From the NCBI RefSeq assembly GCF_004331385.1, contig NZ_SJON01000004.1, forward strand, positions 62,001 to 126,000: a stretch of 64,000 nt of DNA, written 5' to 3'. The notes beneath the pieces are model-generated. The model made no database searches and was not told the DNA's origin. It worked only from the letters and a program-made list of their open reading frames with translations. The translations under genes and the position numbers were made by a program. The stretch is from Enterobacter quasihormaechei (GTDB taxonomy: Bacteria; Pseudomonadota; Gammaproteobacteria; Enterobacterales; Enterobacteriaceae). Positions 44,656-55,442 of the stretch are shown here, piece by piece; positions within the stretch are counted from its first letter, which is position 1, and every line of letters starts with the position of its first letter.

Positions 44656-46947
44656 TTAGCCGCTGTTTTTGACGATCTTGATTTCCACCATGCCGATCCC
44701 AAGCTGGCGCGGGGCATGGCCGAGGATATTTCCTTCGTTAGTGGACTGCGGGTCTGGCGGCACGATCACCAGCGTATTGCTGCGCGAAGGGTTATCAAAA
44801 TGCAGCGTGCTGGTGGAGACATCATTGCTCAGCGTCAGCATCTGTTCTTTATCACCGACGCGCACCGGAATCGGGCGGTTTGCATTGGGACCAAATGCCC
44901 TGGCGGTGATCACCAGATCGAATTTCTCCGGCAGCGGATGGGTATACTCAATTTTCACCTCATCCCCCAGCTGTGCGTTAGACCAGCGCCCCCAGGATTC
45001 GGGACGTGATATTCCGCTGAACTGCTTCACCTCTTCCGGCGCGCCGGCAACATTGAAGATGAAGCTGTCTGCTTTGTAGCGAATGTCGTTGTCGACGATT
45101 TTCAGCAGGTCAACGTTGCGCTGATAGCGTGCGGTATCAATGACCGTATCGTTAAACGCGGTTTTTCCCTGCCACTGCGGTTTGTCAACGTGTTGCACGG
45201 TCTGCTCACCGCCGAGTTGCCCCTGAGAAACGCACCAGTCGGTGGACAGCGACAGCTGTTGCGACCAGAGCTGGCCCATTTTGTAGCACCTGTCGACCCA
45301 GACGAAATTATCGCGCGGGGCGAATTCCGCCAGCTGGAAGCGCAGCGGCGCGGAGTATTCGCTTTCCGGCAGCGGCTCGACGCGCTTATCCGACACGCGC
45401 AGCAGCAGAGGCAGGCGGAAATGGCTGCCGGAGAAGGCGATCGTTTTTTTATCCCGATCGATGGTGAAATCGTTTATCTCTTTCGGGAAGTTCCACAGGC
45501 GGATGATATCCGGCTTCCAGGCGAGGATTTTTTCCTTCATGTTGAGGAAGATTTCCGAAAGGGACTGCCCCGACAGCGTGCTGCGGCCCAGGCCGATAAA
45601 GTTGTCGCCGCCCAGAATGTCGAGCACGGTAGCGCCGTTATCCATCGAGTTACGCTTAGCGGCAATGACCTCCTGCTGCGGTTTATCGCCGCGCAGCACA
45701 AAGAACAGGTTGCTGCGATCGCGCTTGTTCAGCTCATCCCAGGCGCTGTTTTTCATCGCCAGATGATCAGACGACACGACGATGACCGTATTTTTGAAAT
45801 AGGGCGACGCTTTAATTTTCTCGATTAACGCCGCGATATGCTCCTGGCTACAGGTTACGGCGCTGAACGATTTATTGTTTTTGCCGTTAATGTCGTAGCC
45901 CTTACGCTTACAGGTGCGCGAGACGAAACCATCCGGGTGGTGCGTGTCAACGGTCAATGCAAACAGCGAGAAGCGTTTACCGGCGCGAGAAAGCTCCTCG
46001 AATTTCTTCCAGGTTTCATCCAGAACGGTATCGTCGTAAAAGCCCCAGTCGTTACGGTAAGCCGGATCGGCCACGGTAGTTTTCAGCTCTTCAGAACCGT
46101 ACAGGTGATCGAAACCGTGGGATTTCAGGAACACGTCTTTCCCGGCGAAGCGCAGGTTAGCGCCCTGCATAAAGTAGTTTTCATAGCCCGAGTTTTTCAG
46201 GATATCGCCGAGGCATACGTTCTGCGGGAAGAAGCTCGACATTGAGGCGGAGGCGTTACCCTCAAAGGGGGCGAACAGGGGGATGCCGCACTGGGAGGCC
46301 ACCATCCCGGCAATGGTGTAATCCGTGCCGGGCAGCTGCGCGGTGTGGCTGAAGTCGAGGCCCTGATTTTTCAGCGCGCCAAGCTCCGGCGTCAGGTTCG
46401 GAAATGCCTCGTTGTCAAACCAGGTGCGCTCCAGACTCTCCCCGTAGATGTAGACCAGGTTGAGTTTGGGGTTGTCGATTTTTTTCGCCGGCTCTTTGTA
46501 AAAGGCCGCGAAGTCCGGATCGCCATCGCGCGACTGGGATTTTACCAGCTCGGTAATCTGATGGAAGGCCGGGCTGGCATCCACGGAGGCCAGCGCCAGG
46601 CACAGCGCCAGCAGGCTGTAGCCATGGTGATGCGGGCGATGACGGCGACGGCGCAGCACCCAGGCCAGCGCAGCGAAAATACCCACCAGCGCGACCACCA
46701 GCCCCAGGCCGGGGAGAATGTATTTGCCCACGCCTGCGCCGGTGAGGCTGTTCGTCAGGGTGTAGAGCACCGCGTCGTTAATACCGTCGCCGGTAAAGTA
46801 GTCGCTGGCATATAAGGTAATGTTTAAAACAATAAAAATGCCGAGCACGACCAGGGTGGCAACAAACCACCAGGTGTGACGACCGGCTTTCCAGGCATAA
46901 ACGCCGATGGATGCCAGAAAAAGGACAAGGGATAGTAACTCTGACAA
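44656..46947 (-). CDS. opgB: Phosphoglycerol transferase I OpgB
   Basis: A 763-residue inner-membrane enzyme that moves phosphoglycerol from phosphatidylglycerol to periplasmic glucans. About four membrane helices occupy residues 1-130. The sulfatase-like periplasmic domain follows: '[18 protein letters not shown]' (metal/nucleophile region), '[21 protein letters not shown]', '[14 protein letters not shown]'. A C-terminal beta domain ends the protein. It aligns throughout with E. coli MdoB. The preceding 268-base gap (46948-47215) towards yjjA shows no gene, only an inverted repeat. Confidence 0.97.
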   Translation of the reverse strand: MSELLSLVLFLASIGVYAWKAGRHTWWFVATLVVLGIFIVLNITLYASDYFTGDGINDAVLYTLTNSLTGAGVGKYILPGLGLVVALVGIFAALAWVLRRRRHRPHHHGYSLLALCLALASVDASPAFHQITELVKSQSRDGDPDFAAFYKEPAKKIDNPKLNLVYIYGESLERTWFDNEAFPNLTPELGALKNQGLDFSHTAQLPGTDYTIAGMVASQCGIPLFAPFEGNASASMSSFFPQNVCLGDILKNSGYENYFMQGANLRFAGKDVFLKSHGFDHLYGSEELKTTVADPAYRNDWGFYDDTVLDETWKKFEELSRAGKRFSLFALTVDTHHPDGFVSRTCKRKGYDINGKNNKSFSAVTCSQEHIAALIEKIKASPYFKNTVIVVSSDHLAMKNSAWDELNKRDRSNLFFVLRGDKPQQEVIAAKRNSMDNGATVLDILGGDNFIGLGRSTLSGQSLSEIFLNMKEKILAWKPDIIRLWNFPKEINDFTIDRDKKTIAFSGSHFRLPLLLRVSDKRVEPLPESEYSAPLRFQLAEFAPRDNFVWVDRCYKMGQLWSQQLSLSTDWCVSQGQLGGEQTVQHVDKPQWQGKTAFNDTVIDTARYQRNVDLLKIVDNDIRYKADSFIFNVAGAPEEVKQFSGISRPESWGRWSNAQLGDEVKIEYTHPLPEKFDLVITARAFGPNANRPIPVRVGDKEQMLTLSNDVSTSTLHFDNPSRSNTLVIVPPDPQSTNEGNILGHAPRQLGIGMVEIKIVKNSG

Positions 46948-47215
46948 CAGCAGATCCTCATCATGCCAGACGCTTAGCCGGCTAATAGCTTATTTTTTTG
47001 GGTAATACACTGTAATTGCGATGTCGCTTAGCTGCAATTTTAGTGTCACGAAAGTGTGCTGTGGTTAGGATTTGGTTTATAAAACCGGTTTTTTGAGGAC
47101 GGTCGCATCCTGACAGACGGACGCTGAGGCGGTAGAGAAAGAGAAAAATGCACGCTTCACGCCGCGCTGAAGGAGTAACGTCATAAACGCGGCGTGTTGT
47201 GGCAGAAAACGGGGG

Positions 47216-47698
47216 TCAGGAGAGGAAATTAACGCCCTGTTTCAGCACCAGATCGCAGGCTTTTGTTTTCACCTGTTTTGCCAGAGAGGAATTTCCAAGG
47301 GTGCTCAGGTTCAGCTGCTGACCATTTTGCGCGTTCAGCAGGCCCTGAATACCGTCCATATAGTTGGTATCCGCTTTCTGCTCCTGGGTGTCCAGGCCCA
47401 GCTTGCCCAGCACCTGATTCTTAATGTTTTCGGTATCGGTCACGGACGCCAGCTTCTGCTTCGCACAGTATTCCAGGATGCCCGCGGCGTTGTTCATCGT
47501 GCCGGCGCTCAGGCTCTGGGAACTGTTGCCCAGCAGGCCGGTGAGGGAAGCAGCGGACAGCCCGCCCTGAGACGTGCCGCTCTCTTTGGTTAACTCATTC
47601 GCCGCGCTGGAAAGCGACTCCTGCCATGAAGCGGCCTGCGCTGCGCCAGCCACCAGCAGGGCGCCAGAAAGAATGCTGAAAAGAAACTGTTTTTTCAT
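47216..47698 (-). CDS. yjjA: DUF2501 protein YjjA
   Basis: A 160-residue exported protein with a signal peptide (about 1-22, AAQA/ASW). It is of the DUF2501 family and ends in 'KACDLVLKQGVNFLS'. Two cysteines are likely paired in the periplasm. It follows dnaC on the same strand in the conserved dnaT-dnaC-yjjA order. Biochemical function unknown. Confidence 0.93.
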   Translation of the reverse strand: MKKQFLFSILSGALLVAGAAQAASWQESLSSAANELTKESGTSQGGLSAASLTGLLGNSSQSLSAGTMNNAAGILEYCAKQKLASVTDTENIKNQVLGKLGLDTQEQKADTNYMDGIQGLLNAQNGQQLNLSTLGNSSLAKQVKTKACDLVLKQGVNFLS

Positions 47699-47771
47699 AA
47701 TGACTTACTCATTAGGGCCGGAAGGGGCTCCAGTATATACCTCTGCTCCTCCGGCGCTCCCTGGAAATGTC

Positions 47772-48509
47772 TTAATACTCTTTGCCGGTGACGCGGCTGC
47801 GGTAGCTGTCCCAGTCGAAGATGACGTACAGGCTGTTGCCCAGCTTCATGCGGTCCATCACCCGCTCGCCCAGCAGGCGGGTCATCTCGTCGATATTGTG
47901 GTTCGTCAGCATACCGGTGGGGCGTTTTGACGACGAACGGCGATCGACAATCTGGTTGATGATCACTTTTTCGTAGCGGGATTCGGTCTGGACGCCGATC
48001 TCGTCGATCACCAGCAGATCCACGTTACTTAAATCATTCAGCAGCTGCTCTTCGCTGGTTTCGCGGTTGCTGAAGGTGTCCTTCATGGCTGACATGATGT
48101 CGGCCACGGTGATAATCAGCACTGATTTCCCGCGCAGCAGCAGCTCGTTGCAGATAGCGGCCGCCAGGTGATTTTTCCCGGTGCCGGGCTTACCGCTAAA
48201 GATGAAGCTGGCGATGTTGCCGTCAAATTCATCCACGTACTGGCGCGCCTGGTTAAGGGCGTTCATCTGCCCCTGCGATTCGACCTTATAATTGTCGAAG
48301 GAGCAGTTCTGGTGCAGGGGGCGGATGCCCGAGCGGTTAAAGGTGCGCTGCATTTTCATCGCGCGGTTTTCGCGGGCGAGAGCTGCCGCACGGATTTCAC
48401 CCTGCTCTTTTTGCCACGCCAGCAGCTCTTCACCGGTGGTGAAGGCGGGCTTCACGTTAGCTGGCATCATCTTCTGCAAACGTTTCATCAGGTCGCCGAC
48501 GTTTTTCAT
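47772..48509 (-). CDS. dnaC: DNA replication helicase loader DnaC
   Basis: A 245-residue AAA+ ATPase that loads DnaB at origins and restarted forks. The Walker A motif is '[11 protein letters not shown]', Walker B 'LLVIDEIG', and the N-terminal part binds DnaB. The length equals E. coli DnaC. Its ATG overlaps the dnaT stop as ATGA, coupling translation. Confidence 0.97.
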   Translation of the reverse strand: MKNVGDLMKRLQKMMPANVKPAFTTGEELLAWQKEQGEIRAAALARENRAMKMQRTFNRSGIRPLHQNCSFDNYKVESQGQMNALNQARQYVDEFDGNIASFIFSGKPGTGKNHLAAAICNELLLRGKSVLIITVADIMSAMKDTFSNRETSEEQLLNDLSNVDLLVIDEIGVQTESRYEKVIINQIVDRRSSSKRPTGMLTNHNIDEMTRLLGERVMDRMKLGNSLYVIFDWDSYRSRVTGKEY

Positions 48510-49051
48510 TTCGCACCTCGGAATCCATCAGGAATTTTTTTGTCCGGTTCTGAAAAGGCATTGATATCACGTTTTGGCTGGCCGTTGGTGCTGGCGCGGT
48601 TGATTTGCAGGCTGCGCGCAAGCTTTTGCTGCCACTGAACATGGTGGAATACTTTTCCCTCAGCCTGCCAGTAAGCGGTAAAGGCCGCCAGCTCTTCCGG
48701 CGTCGCGGGCTGCGAGAGGGCTATTCCCCATAAGGCCGCCTGGCGCTGAAAATCGGCATCCGGCTGCCAGCCAGCGTACATGGGAAATTTCCCCATCGGC
48801 ACGGTCACCGGGGCGCTGGTGGGTTCATCAAAAAACTGATTATCCAGCATGACGTCGCTCGCCGGGCGCGAGAGCCTCGCTTCAATGTCCAGAAGCTGCG
48901 CCAGACGTTCCGGCGTGACCGCATAAAACGCCGGGGCGTTGTCGGCAAATACCGCGAGCGTGCCGCCTTCGGCGCGCGTCAACGCACCGCGAGGGTCGCG
49001 CATAAAGGCATCAATGCCAGCAATGCTGGTGGTCAGGATTCTGGAGGACAT
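48506..49051 (-). CDS. dnaT: Primosomal protein DnaT (protein i)
   Basis: A 181-residue primosome protein that joins PriA-PriB at stalled forks and hands over to DnaB-DnaC. It begins [24 protein letters not shown] as in E. coli. The C-terminal DNA-binding part contains '[18 protein letters not shown]'. First gene of the dnaT-dnaC-yjjA operon. Confidence 0.96.
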   Translation of the reverse strand: MSSRILTTSIAGIDAFMRDPRGALTRAEGGTLAVFADNAPAFYAVTPERLAQLLDIEARLSRPASDVMLDNQFFDEPTSAPVTVPMGKFPMYAGWQPDADFQRQAALWGIALSQPATPEELAAFTAYWQAEGKVFHHVQWQQKLARSLQINRASTNGQPKRDINAFSEPDKKIPDGFRGAK

Positions 49052-49130
49052 AACACTTTCTCAACTGATTACTATGGGCGTGATTGAGGGTTATGGTAGC
49101 ACAGAGAGAGGGGAGGAAAGGAGAGGATTT

Positions 49131-49155
49131 CCCCGGCGGCGCTGCGCTACCGGGG
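49131..49155. repeat. REP-like hairpin
   Basis: CCCCGGCGGCGCTGCGCTACCGGGG in the gap between dnaT's upstream region and the ohr stop; it may end ohr transcription. Confidence 0.6.
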
Positions 49156-49174
49156 CAACAATCAGAGGCGCTGT

Positions 49175-49603
49175 TTACGCGATGATGTTGAGCGTCACGT
49201 CGATATTGCCGCGCGTTGCGTTAGAGTACGGGCATACGATGTGGGCGGCATCCACCAGCTTTTTGGCTTCTGCGGCGTCCATTCCTTCAACGTGGATGTT
49301 CAGCTTCGCTTCGATACCGAAACCGGTTGGCAGCGGCCCGATCCCCACTTCGCCTTCAATAAAAGCGTCTTTTGGCAGGGCGAATTTGTCGCGGGCTGCA
49401 ACGAACTTCATCGCGCCCAGGAAGCAGGCAGAGTAGCCCGCCGCGAACAGCTGCTCAGGGTTAGTGACTTCTCCCCCCATGCCGCCCATCTCTTTTGGCA
49501 CGCCCAGCTTGACGTCCAGGACACCATCGGAAGAGGTTGCGCGACCGTCACGGCCTCCGGTTGCTTTGGCTTTGGCAGTGTAGACAACTTTTTCTAAAGA
49601 CAT
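49175..49603 (-). CDS. ohr: Organic hydroperoxide reductase Ohr
   Basis: A 142-residue OsmC-fold thiol peroxidase. The two catalytic cysteines are present: Cys60 ([10 protein letters not shown]) and Cys124 ([13 protein letters not shown]), as in Xanthomonas Ohr. It reduces fatty-acid and other organic hydroperoxides in the cytosol, recycled by lipoylated proteins. The adjacent ohrR and a shared motif before both genes point to peroxide-responsive control. E. coli K-12 has no such pair at this site. Confidence 0.93.
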   Translation of the reverse strand: MSLEKVVYTAKAKATGGRDGRATSSDGVLDVKLGVPKEMGGMGGEVTNPEQLFAAGYSACFLGAMKFVAARDKFALPKDAFIEGEVGIGPLPTGFGIEAKLNIHVEGMDAAEAKKLVDAAHIVCPYSNATRGNIDVTLNIIA

Positions 49604-49630
49604 GGCAGGTTCCTCATCTTGTGTTTAAAT

Positions 49631-49652
49631 GCGCTATTAAATAGCGCGCGAT
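49631..49652. promoter_or_regulatory. Candidate OhrR operator upstream of ohr
   Basis: 49631-49647 is the palindrome GCGCTATT-A-AATAGCGC, 28 bases before the ohr start. The segment ATAGCGCGCGAT (49641-49652) is nearly repeated as ATAGTGCGCGAT at 50154-50165, upstream of ohrR. Confidence 0.55.
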
Positions 49653-49687
49653 GTATATGGTTAAAATTAGGCGCGTAAAGTATAGCC

Positions 49688-50140
49688 TTACGCGCGATGC
49701 AGCTGTTGGCGCAGCAGTTCGAGCTGCTGTTTAAGTGCCAGCATGGTGTCGGTATCACACTGCGCGGCGCAGCCCACGGCATGCGGGATCGTCACGGCCT
49801 GCTGTTGCAGATCCCGACCTGCGTCGCTCAGGGTGACGGCAACCTGACGTTCGTCCTGACGGGAGCGCTGGCGGGAGATCAGTCCTGCGCTTTCCAGGCG
49901 TTTCAGCAGGGGCGTCAGCGTGGCGGAATCCAGAAACAGCCGCTCGCCAATGTCCGACACCGTAATATCATCCTGCTCCCACAGCACCAGCATCACCAGG
50001 TATTGCGGGTAGGTCAGGTTAAGCGGTGCCAGCAGTTGCCGGTACAGCTTGTTAAGCGCCAGGTTTGCCGAATAGAGGGCAAAACAGAGCTGGTTATCCA
50101 GCAGAAGCGCATTGGTGGTGTCGTTCGTTTTTGCGTCCAT
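49688..50140 (-). CDS. ohrR: Organic-peroxide-sensing MarR repressor OhrR
   Basis: A 150-residue MarR protein. The peroxidatic sensor Cys19 is in '[13 protein letters not shown]', the OhrR signature. Two further cysteines (124 and 128) could form the disulfide of 2-Cys OhrR types. The DNA-binding region is '[50 protein letters not shown]'. It would repress ohr until oxidised. Same strand as ohr, 84 bases upstream of it. Confidence 0.92.
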   Translation of the reverse strand: MDAKTNDTTNALLLDNQLCFALYSANLALNKLYRQLLAPLNLTYPQYLVMLVLWEQDDITVSDIGERLFLDSATLTPLLKRLESAGLISRQRSRQDERQVAVTLSDAGRDLQQQAVTIPHAVGCAAQCDTDTMLALKQQLELLRQQLHRA

Positions 50141-50153
50141 GAAATGAATATAG

Positions 50154-50165
50154 ATAGTGCGCGAT
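50154..50165. promoter_or_regulatory. OhrR-like motif upstream of ohrR
   Basis: ATAGTGCGCGAT, 11 of 12 matches to the motif before ohr, 14 bases before the ohrR ATG; consistent with autoregulation. Confidence 0.4.
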
Positions 50166-50184
50166 ACAATTGCAAGCGATTTTA

Positions 50185-51425
<1,241 letters not shown>

Positions 51426-51817
51426 GAAACGCCCTGAAAAGAAGAGAGATTGCTTACTTTTAACACAAAGTGCGGTGGCCGTTGTGCTGGGCCAGATCAA
51501 GATTTGTGCGATTGGCTGCGCGTCTGAAGTCGGGAAGAGAAAACGTATTTTATTTATTTAATGAATATAAACGGAGAACATATATAAACAATATATTAAG
51601 TATTTCTAATTTCATATTGTCGATATTTTCAGGTGTTTTTAATTAAATATTTATGGTCTTTATGCGATATTAAGCCTGTATTGGGCGTTTCATAACCCAA
51701 GCGACATATCTTAGCGAGTGCGAGTATTAAGCCGTTTTGTACTTAGGGATACAGGCGTGTTTAACCTCGTAGGGTTTTCACGTTATTAAATTAATGTATT
51801 AAAGACATGGAGGGTCT
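51426..51817. other. 392-base AT-rich divergent region before yjjQ
   Basis: A strikingly AT-rich stretch (especially 51540-51670) between yjjP and yjjQ. I see no gene. In E. coli the yjjQ-bglJ promoter is silenced by H-NS, and this composition fits H-NS binding here. ATGGAGGG just before the yjjQ ATG gives its ribosome site. Confidence 0.7.
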
Positions 51818-52555
51818 ATGTTGCCATTGAATGGTAAACACGGAGTTGTGATCAGTAGAGTACCCGTAATGCAAAATGGGTTAGGGGGCGTCATGACGCG
51901 CCATTTTCCCGATTTTGAGATAACGTACTGCCGTTCGATGCAGGAGTTGACGCTGCTCCAGCTGCGTCGCGCTGGGGTCGTTATTGCCGATATTTCGGGT
52001 GAATATCGTAATCCGCGTGGCACGCTTGAGCAGTATTATGGATTAATGAATCAGTACCGGGATATTCACTGGATTTTTCTCGTCTCGCGTCCTCTTTATC
52101 CGCTTGCGGTAGAGCTGCTTATGCGCCCGGAAAGCACGCTGCTTTCAGATATGGAACCGATTGAAGGCGTTATTAACGCTATTCGCGCGGGCAGTGAACG
52201 TGCCGAGCGAATAAGCCAGACGTTATTAATACCAGAAAATCCTGATATTGAAGAGGAGAGTGAGCAAACGATCGCGCTCACCCACTCTGAACGTAAGGTG
52301 TTGCGTTTATTAGGTAAAGGTTGGGGAATCAATCAAATAGCCACGCTGCTGAATAAAAGTAATAAAACGATCAGTGCACAGAAAAACAGTGCAATGCGCC
52401 GCTTATCACTGCGCAGCAATGCCGATATGTACGCGTGGATAAGCAGTACTCAGGGTATGCGAGAACTCAGTTTAATGTCGGCTTATGGAGAGTTTGAGGA
52501 ATGGAAAAGACCACTGCAACAAAACATATCGCCGTCATCGAAAGTTGCTCAATGA
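51818..52555 (+). CDS. yjjQ: LuxR-family regulator YjjQ
   Basis: A 245-residue regulator of the FixJ/LuxR type with a non-phosphorylated receiver-like N-terminus ('[51 protein letters not shown]') and a LuxR HTH ('[55 protein letters not shown]'). It matches E. coli YjjQ, a repressor of flhDC and other surface genes. bglJ overlaps its end by 55 bases. Confidence 0.94.
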   Translation: MLPLNGKHGVVISRVPVMQNGLGGVMTRHFPDFEITYCRSMQELTLLQLRRAGVVIADISGEYRNPRGTLEQYYGLMNQYRDIHWIFLVSRPLYPLAVELLMRPESTLLSDMEPIEGVINAIRAGSERAERISQTLLIPENPDIEEESEQTIALTHSERKVLRLLGKGWGINQIATLLNKSNKTISAQKNSAMRRLSLRSNADMYAWISSTQGMRELSLMSAYGEFEEWKRPLQQNISPSSKVAQ

Positions 52556-53187
52556 GCGCTGTGGGGCTGAGGCATCTCTTTGCGATGCCCGCCCTGAGCC
52601 ATTACCAGGTGCATCTGTTTAGCCGATTCGACAGCTTCAAAGCGGCGCTCTCGGAAATCTCATTCTTTGCGGTAATTTATTCATTGTCTGATGAGCGTGA
52701 AGAGCGGCGAAACTGTCTGGCCTGTTTGCGGGATCTCACCTTCACCCACAGCGACGTCCAGCGTATCGTGCTGGCTTCTGATGAAATGGAGGCGAGGCTG
52801 GTCAGCCATCTTTCGCCTTCTCGCTTACATGGGATCATCAGTAAATCGGTTCCGCTAAAGCAGTTATTGGAGGGGCTGGAGACACTGCTCAGCGAAACAC
52901 ATCAGGTGAATGACAACGTGTTTAATCATTGGTGTGTGAGCCAGAATCGCATGCTAAGCCCAACCGAAAGGGCCATTCTGCGTTATATGTCATCGGGTTT
53001 TTCGATCCCTGAAATAGCGGCACAGCTTGAACGCAATATTAAAACCATTCGGGCGCATAAGTTTAACGCAATGGTAAAGCTGGGCGTCAATTCTGACGTG
53101 GGGTTACTGGATGCGGCGGATATCCTGGCGCATCTCCCCGTCAGGGAAGTGCGTCGTTCCGCTCTCACCGTTCCTTCCTTCTCTTAG
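52501..53187 (+). CDS. bglJ: LuxR-family regulator BglJ (RcsB partner)
   Basis: A 228-residue LuxR-type protein. The HTH is '[58 protein letters not shown]', close to E. coli BglJ; the N-terminal half is more diverged. BglJ forms a heterodimer with RcsB and relieves H-NS repression of bgl and other loci. It starts inside yjjQ, so the two are translated from one mRNA. Confidence 0.92.
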   Translation: MEKTTATKHIAVIESCSMSAVGLRHLFAMPALSHYQVHLFSRFDSFKAALSEISFFAVIYSLSDEREERRNCLACLRDLTFTHSDVQRIVLASDEMEARLVSHLSPSRLHGIISKSVPLKQLLEGLETLLSETHQVNDNVFNHWCVSQNRMLSPTERAILRYMSSGFSIPEIAAQLERNIKTIRAHKFNAMVKLGVNSDVGLLDAADILAHLPVREVRRSALTVPSFS

Positions 53188-53224
53188 CGTTAAGAGGTGC
53201 GCCAGAGTGCTTCTGGCGCAACGT

Positions 53225-53683
53225 TCAAATACAGACATCGACCCATTTTGCTGCGGTCAGTTCCGCCATTCTGTCGGGCGAGATACGCACCGCGCTGTGG
53301 ATGGCACCCGCTGCGGGTAATACTTCCGCGTACTGTTTTAATGTGATGTCACAGTAAACAGAGAGAGGGTTTTCCAGCCCGAAAGGGCAGACGCCGCCCA
53401 CAGGATGACCCGTCAGGGTGACGACCTCATCGCTGCTGAGCATGCGGGCTTTTGCACCGAATGTCTCTTTGAGCTTTTTGTTATCAAGACGCGCATCGCC
53501 TTTTGCGACCACCAGAATCACGTCATTTTTAATCTTCAGTGATAGCGTTTTGGCAATCTGGCCGGGTTCAACGTTGTGCGCGGCAGCAGCAAGTGCAACA
53601 GTCGCTGTGCTTTGATTAAGCTCAATGATCTCTATATCCGGAGCGTGTTCGGCGAAAAACTGCTGTACAGACTGCAAACTCAT
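53225..53683 (-). CDS. YbaK/ProX-family aminoacyl-tRNA deacylase-like protein
   Basis: A 152-residue protein of the YbaK/ProRS-editing superfamily: 'AAAHNVEPGQIAKTLSLKIKNDVILVVAKGDARLDNKKLKETFGAKARMLSSDEVVTLTGHPVGGVCPFGL' includes the conserved lysine and the 'GHPVGGVCPFG' motif. Members hydrolyse misacylated tRNA in trans, for example Cys- or Ala-tRNAPro. The exact substrate cannot be inferred. It converges on bglJ and is divergent from the PTS gene. Confidence 0.85.
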   Translation of the reverse strand: MSLQSVQQFFAEHAPDIEIIELNQSTATVALAAAAHNVEPGQIAKTLSLKIKNDVILVVAKGDARLDNKKLKETFGAKARMLSSDEVVTLTGHPVGGVCPFGLENPLSVYCDITLKQYAEVLPAAGAIHSAVRISPDRMAELTAAKWVDVCI

Positions 53684-53801
53684 TGATTCCTCCTGACAAA
53701 TATCCTGCGTAATCTGTCATAAGAATTTAGTCGCTGTAAATATCCCTTAAGTAACAAATATTCGTCAGGGTCGATTTCTGGATCGCCTTCACATTCACAG
53801 A

Positions 53802-53822
53802 AACCGGTTACAGTAACCGGTT
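53802..53822. promoter_or_regulatory. 21-bp perfect palindrome, LacI-type operator
   Basis: 53802-53822 is a perfect inverted repeat centred on A53812. Its two halves are themselves the 8-base palindrome AACCGGTT, separated by ACAGT. AACCGGTT is the core of many LacI/GalR-family operators. It lies 190 bases before the PTS gene and about 120 before the YbaK-like gene. No LacI gene lies within the window. Confidence 0.6.
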
Positions 53823-53890
53823 GCAGAGCATGATGCAGAGATTAATACTGAGGGTGTAACTTCCCCTGTATCTAATAATAAGAGCTAATT

Positions 53891-53998
53891 ATGAAACCAT
53901 TCCGTTTGAGCAGTACCGCGGGTACACGATCCGGCAAGGTTGTGACGCTGAATTATGGAACAACGTGTGACGTGAGAACGTCCGAAACGAACGTCTGA
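53891..53998 (+). CDS. Possible 35-residue leader peptide upstream of PTS IIC
   Basis: A short ORF (MKPFRLSSTAGTRSG...ETNV) with AAGAG six bases before its ATG, ending 13 bases before the PTS gene start. It has no recognised homology and lacks a run of a single amino acid that would suggest attenuation. It could be a leader, a truncated gene, or chance. The surrounding 328-base gap otherwise holds only the operator and the promoter region. Confidence 0.3.
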   Translation: MKPFRLSSTAGTRSGKVVTLNYGTTCDVRTSETNV

Positions 53999-54011
53999 CA
54001 GGAGATCTGCT

Positions 54012-55358
54012 ATGTCTGCCAACCATGCTGCATTTAATCTGATTTTCCGCTTCGTTGAGAATTACGTCAGCCCCGTTGCCGGGCGGATCTCTTCTCAGCG
54101 TCATGTGATGGCGATTCGCGACGGGTTCATCTCGGCGATGCCGTTTATGATCGTGGGTTCGTTTTTATTAGTGTTCGCTTATCCTCCTTTTTCGCCTGAT
54201 ACCACCTGGGGTTTTGCCCGCGCCTGGCTGGATATGGCGAAGCAGTTTGAAGGACAAATTCTGACGCCGTTTGATATGACGATGGGCGTGATGTCCCTTT
54301 ATATCTGTGCGGCTATCGCCTACAACCTGGGCAAACATTACGTTAAAACCCATCAGCTGGATCCGTTCATGTGCGCCATGCTGTCGTTAATGGCGTTTCT
54401 GCTGGTGGCGGCCCCTAAAACCAAAGGCGCTTTGCCAGTCGATAGCCTGGGAGGGACCGGGATTTTCACCGCGATTCTGGTGGCGATTTATTGCGTTGAG
54501 ATGATGCGTTTTCTGAAGGCACACAACATCGGGATCCGCCTGCCGGACCAGGTTCCGCCGATGATCAAAAACTCGTTTGACCTGCTGATCCCGGTACTGG
54601 TGGTGGTGTTGACGCTTTATCCGCTGAGCCTGCTGATCCAGTCGCAGTTCGGCATGCTGATCCCGCAGGCCATTATGTCGATCTTTAAGCCGCTGGTCTC
54701 TGCGGCTGACTCGCTGCCTGCCATCCTTCTGGCGGTGCTGATTGGCCACCTGCTGTGGTTTGCCGGGATCCACGGCGCAGCGATTGTCTCCGGGATGCTG
54801 CAAATGTTCTGGCTGACCAACCTGGGGGCGAACCAGACCGCACTGGCGGCGAGCCTGCCTTTGCCACACATCTTTATGGAGGCCTTCTGGACGTTCTTTA
54901 TCGTTATCGGTGGGTCCGGCGCGACGATGGGGCTGGTGTTCTGCTACCTGCGCAGCCGCTCCGCGCACCTGCGTTCGATTGGCCGCCTCAGCGTGGTGCC
55001 GAGCATATTCAACATCAATGAACCGGTGATTTTTGGCACGCCGATTGTGATGAACCCGGTGTTCTTTATTCCTTTCCTGCTGGCGCCGATGGTCAACGCC
55101 GTGCTGGCATGGGCAGCGATGAAGTTTGATCTGATTGGCCGCGTGATTTCCGTGGTGCCGTGGACGGCGCCGGCGCCGGTTGGTGCGGCCTGGGCGCTGG
55201 GCTGGGATTTCCGCGCCGCCATTCTGGTGCTGGTCCTGGCCTGCGTTTCCGCCATTATCTATTTCCCGTTCTTCAAGGTGTACGAGAAGCAGCTGCTTCA
55301 GCAGGAAGCGGAAGAAGCACAGCGTAACGGGGAAGAGGAAAATCAGCAGATAGCGTAG
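54012..55358 (+). CDS. PTS sugar permease IIC, lactose/cellobiose family
   Basis: A 448-residue membrane protein of the EIIC-Lac/ChbC family. Ten or so membrane helices are evident, with the signatures 'FVENYVSPVAGRISSQRHVMAIRDGFISAMPFMIVGSFLLVF', 'HLLWFAGIHGAAIVSG' and 'SVVPSIFNINEPVIFGTPIVMNPVFFIPFLLAPMVN', which include the sugar-binding histidine and glutamate. No IIA or IIB gene is nearby, so it must borrow these subunits from another system. CAGGAG precedes the ATG. The substrate is probably a beta-diglucoside or chitobiose-like sugar; uncertain. A strong terminator follows. Confidence 0.88.
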   Translation: MSANHAAFNLIFRFVENYVSPVAGRISSQRHVMAIRDGFISAMPFMIVGSFLLVFAYPPFSPDTTWGFARAWLDMAKQFEGQILTPFDMTMGVMSLYICAAIAYNLGKHYVKTHQLDPFMCAMLSLMAFLLVAAPKTKGALPVDSLGGTGIFTAILVAIYCVEMMRFLKAHNIGIRLPDQVPPMIKNSFDLLIPVLVVVLTLYPLSLLIQSQFGMLIPQAIMSIFKPLVSAADSLPAILLAVLIGHLLWFAGIHGAAIVSGMLQMFWLTNLGANQTALAASLPLPHIFMEAFWTFFIVIGGSGATMGLVFCYLRSRSAHLRSIGRLSVVPSIFNINEPVIFGTPIVMNPVFFIPFLLAPMVNAVLAWAAMKFDLIGRVISVVPWTAPAPVGAAWALGWDFRAAILVLVLACVSAIIYFPFFKVYEKQLLQQEAEEAQRNGEEENQQIA

Positions 55359-55366
55359 GTAAAAGC

Positions 55367-55393
55367 AAAACGGCAACGCAGGTTGCCGTTTTT
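55367..55393 (+). terminator. Rho-independent terminator of the PTS gene
   Basis: AACGGCAAC/GTTGCCGTT stem with a four-base loop, A-rich before and T-rich after, ten bases after the stop codon. Confidence 0.92.
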
Positions 55394-55442
55394 AGTTTTT
55401 GTTGCTTCTCCCCCGTGGGTGAGGGCATCAGGCCGGGCCAGA

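Noticed and set aside
47159..47195. Inverted repeat ACGCCGCG/CGCGGCGT near yjjA
   Set aside because: The loop is 21 bases and no T-run follows, so it is not convincing as a terminator or operator.
54387..55376. 329-codon frame opposite the PTS IIC gene
   Set aside because: A charged, His/Arg-rich antisense translation with no motif; the plus strand encodes a clear membrane permease.
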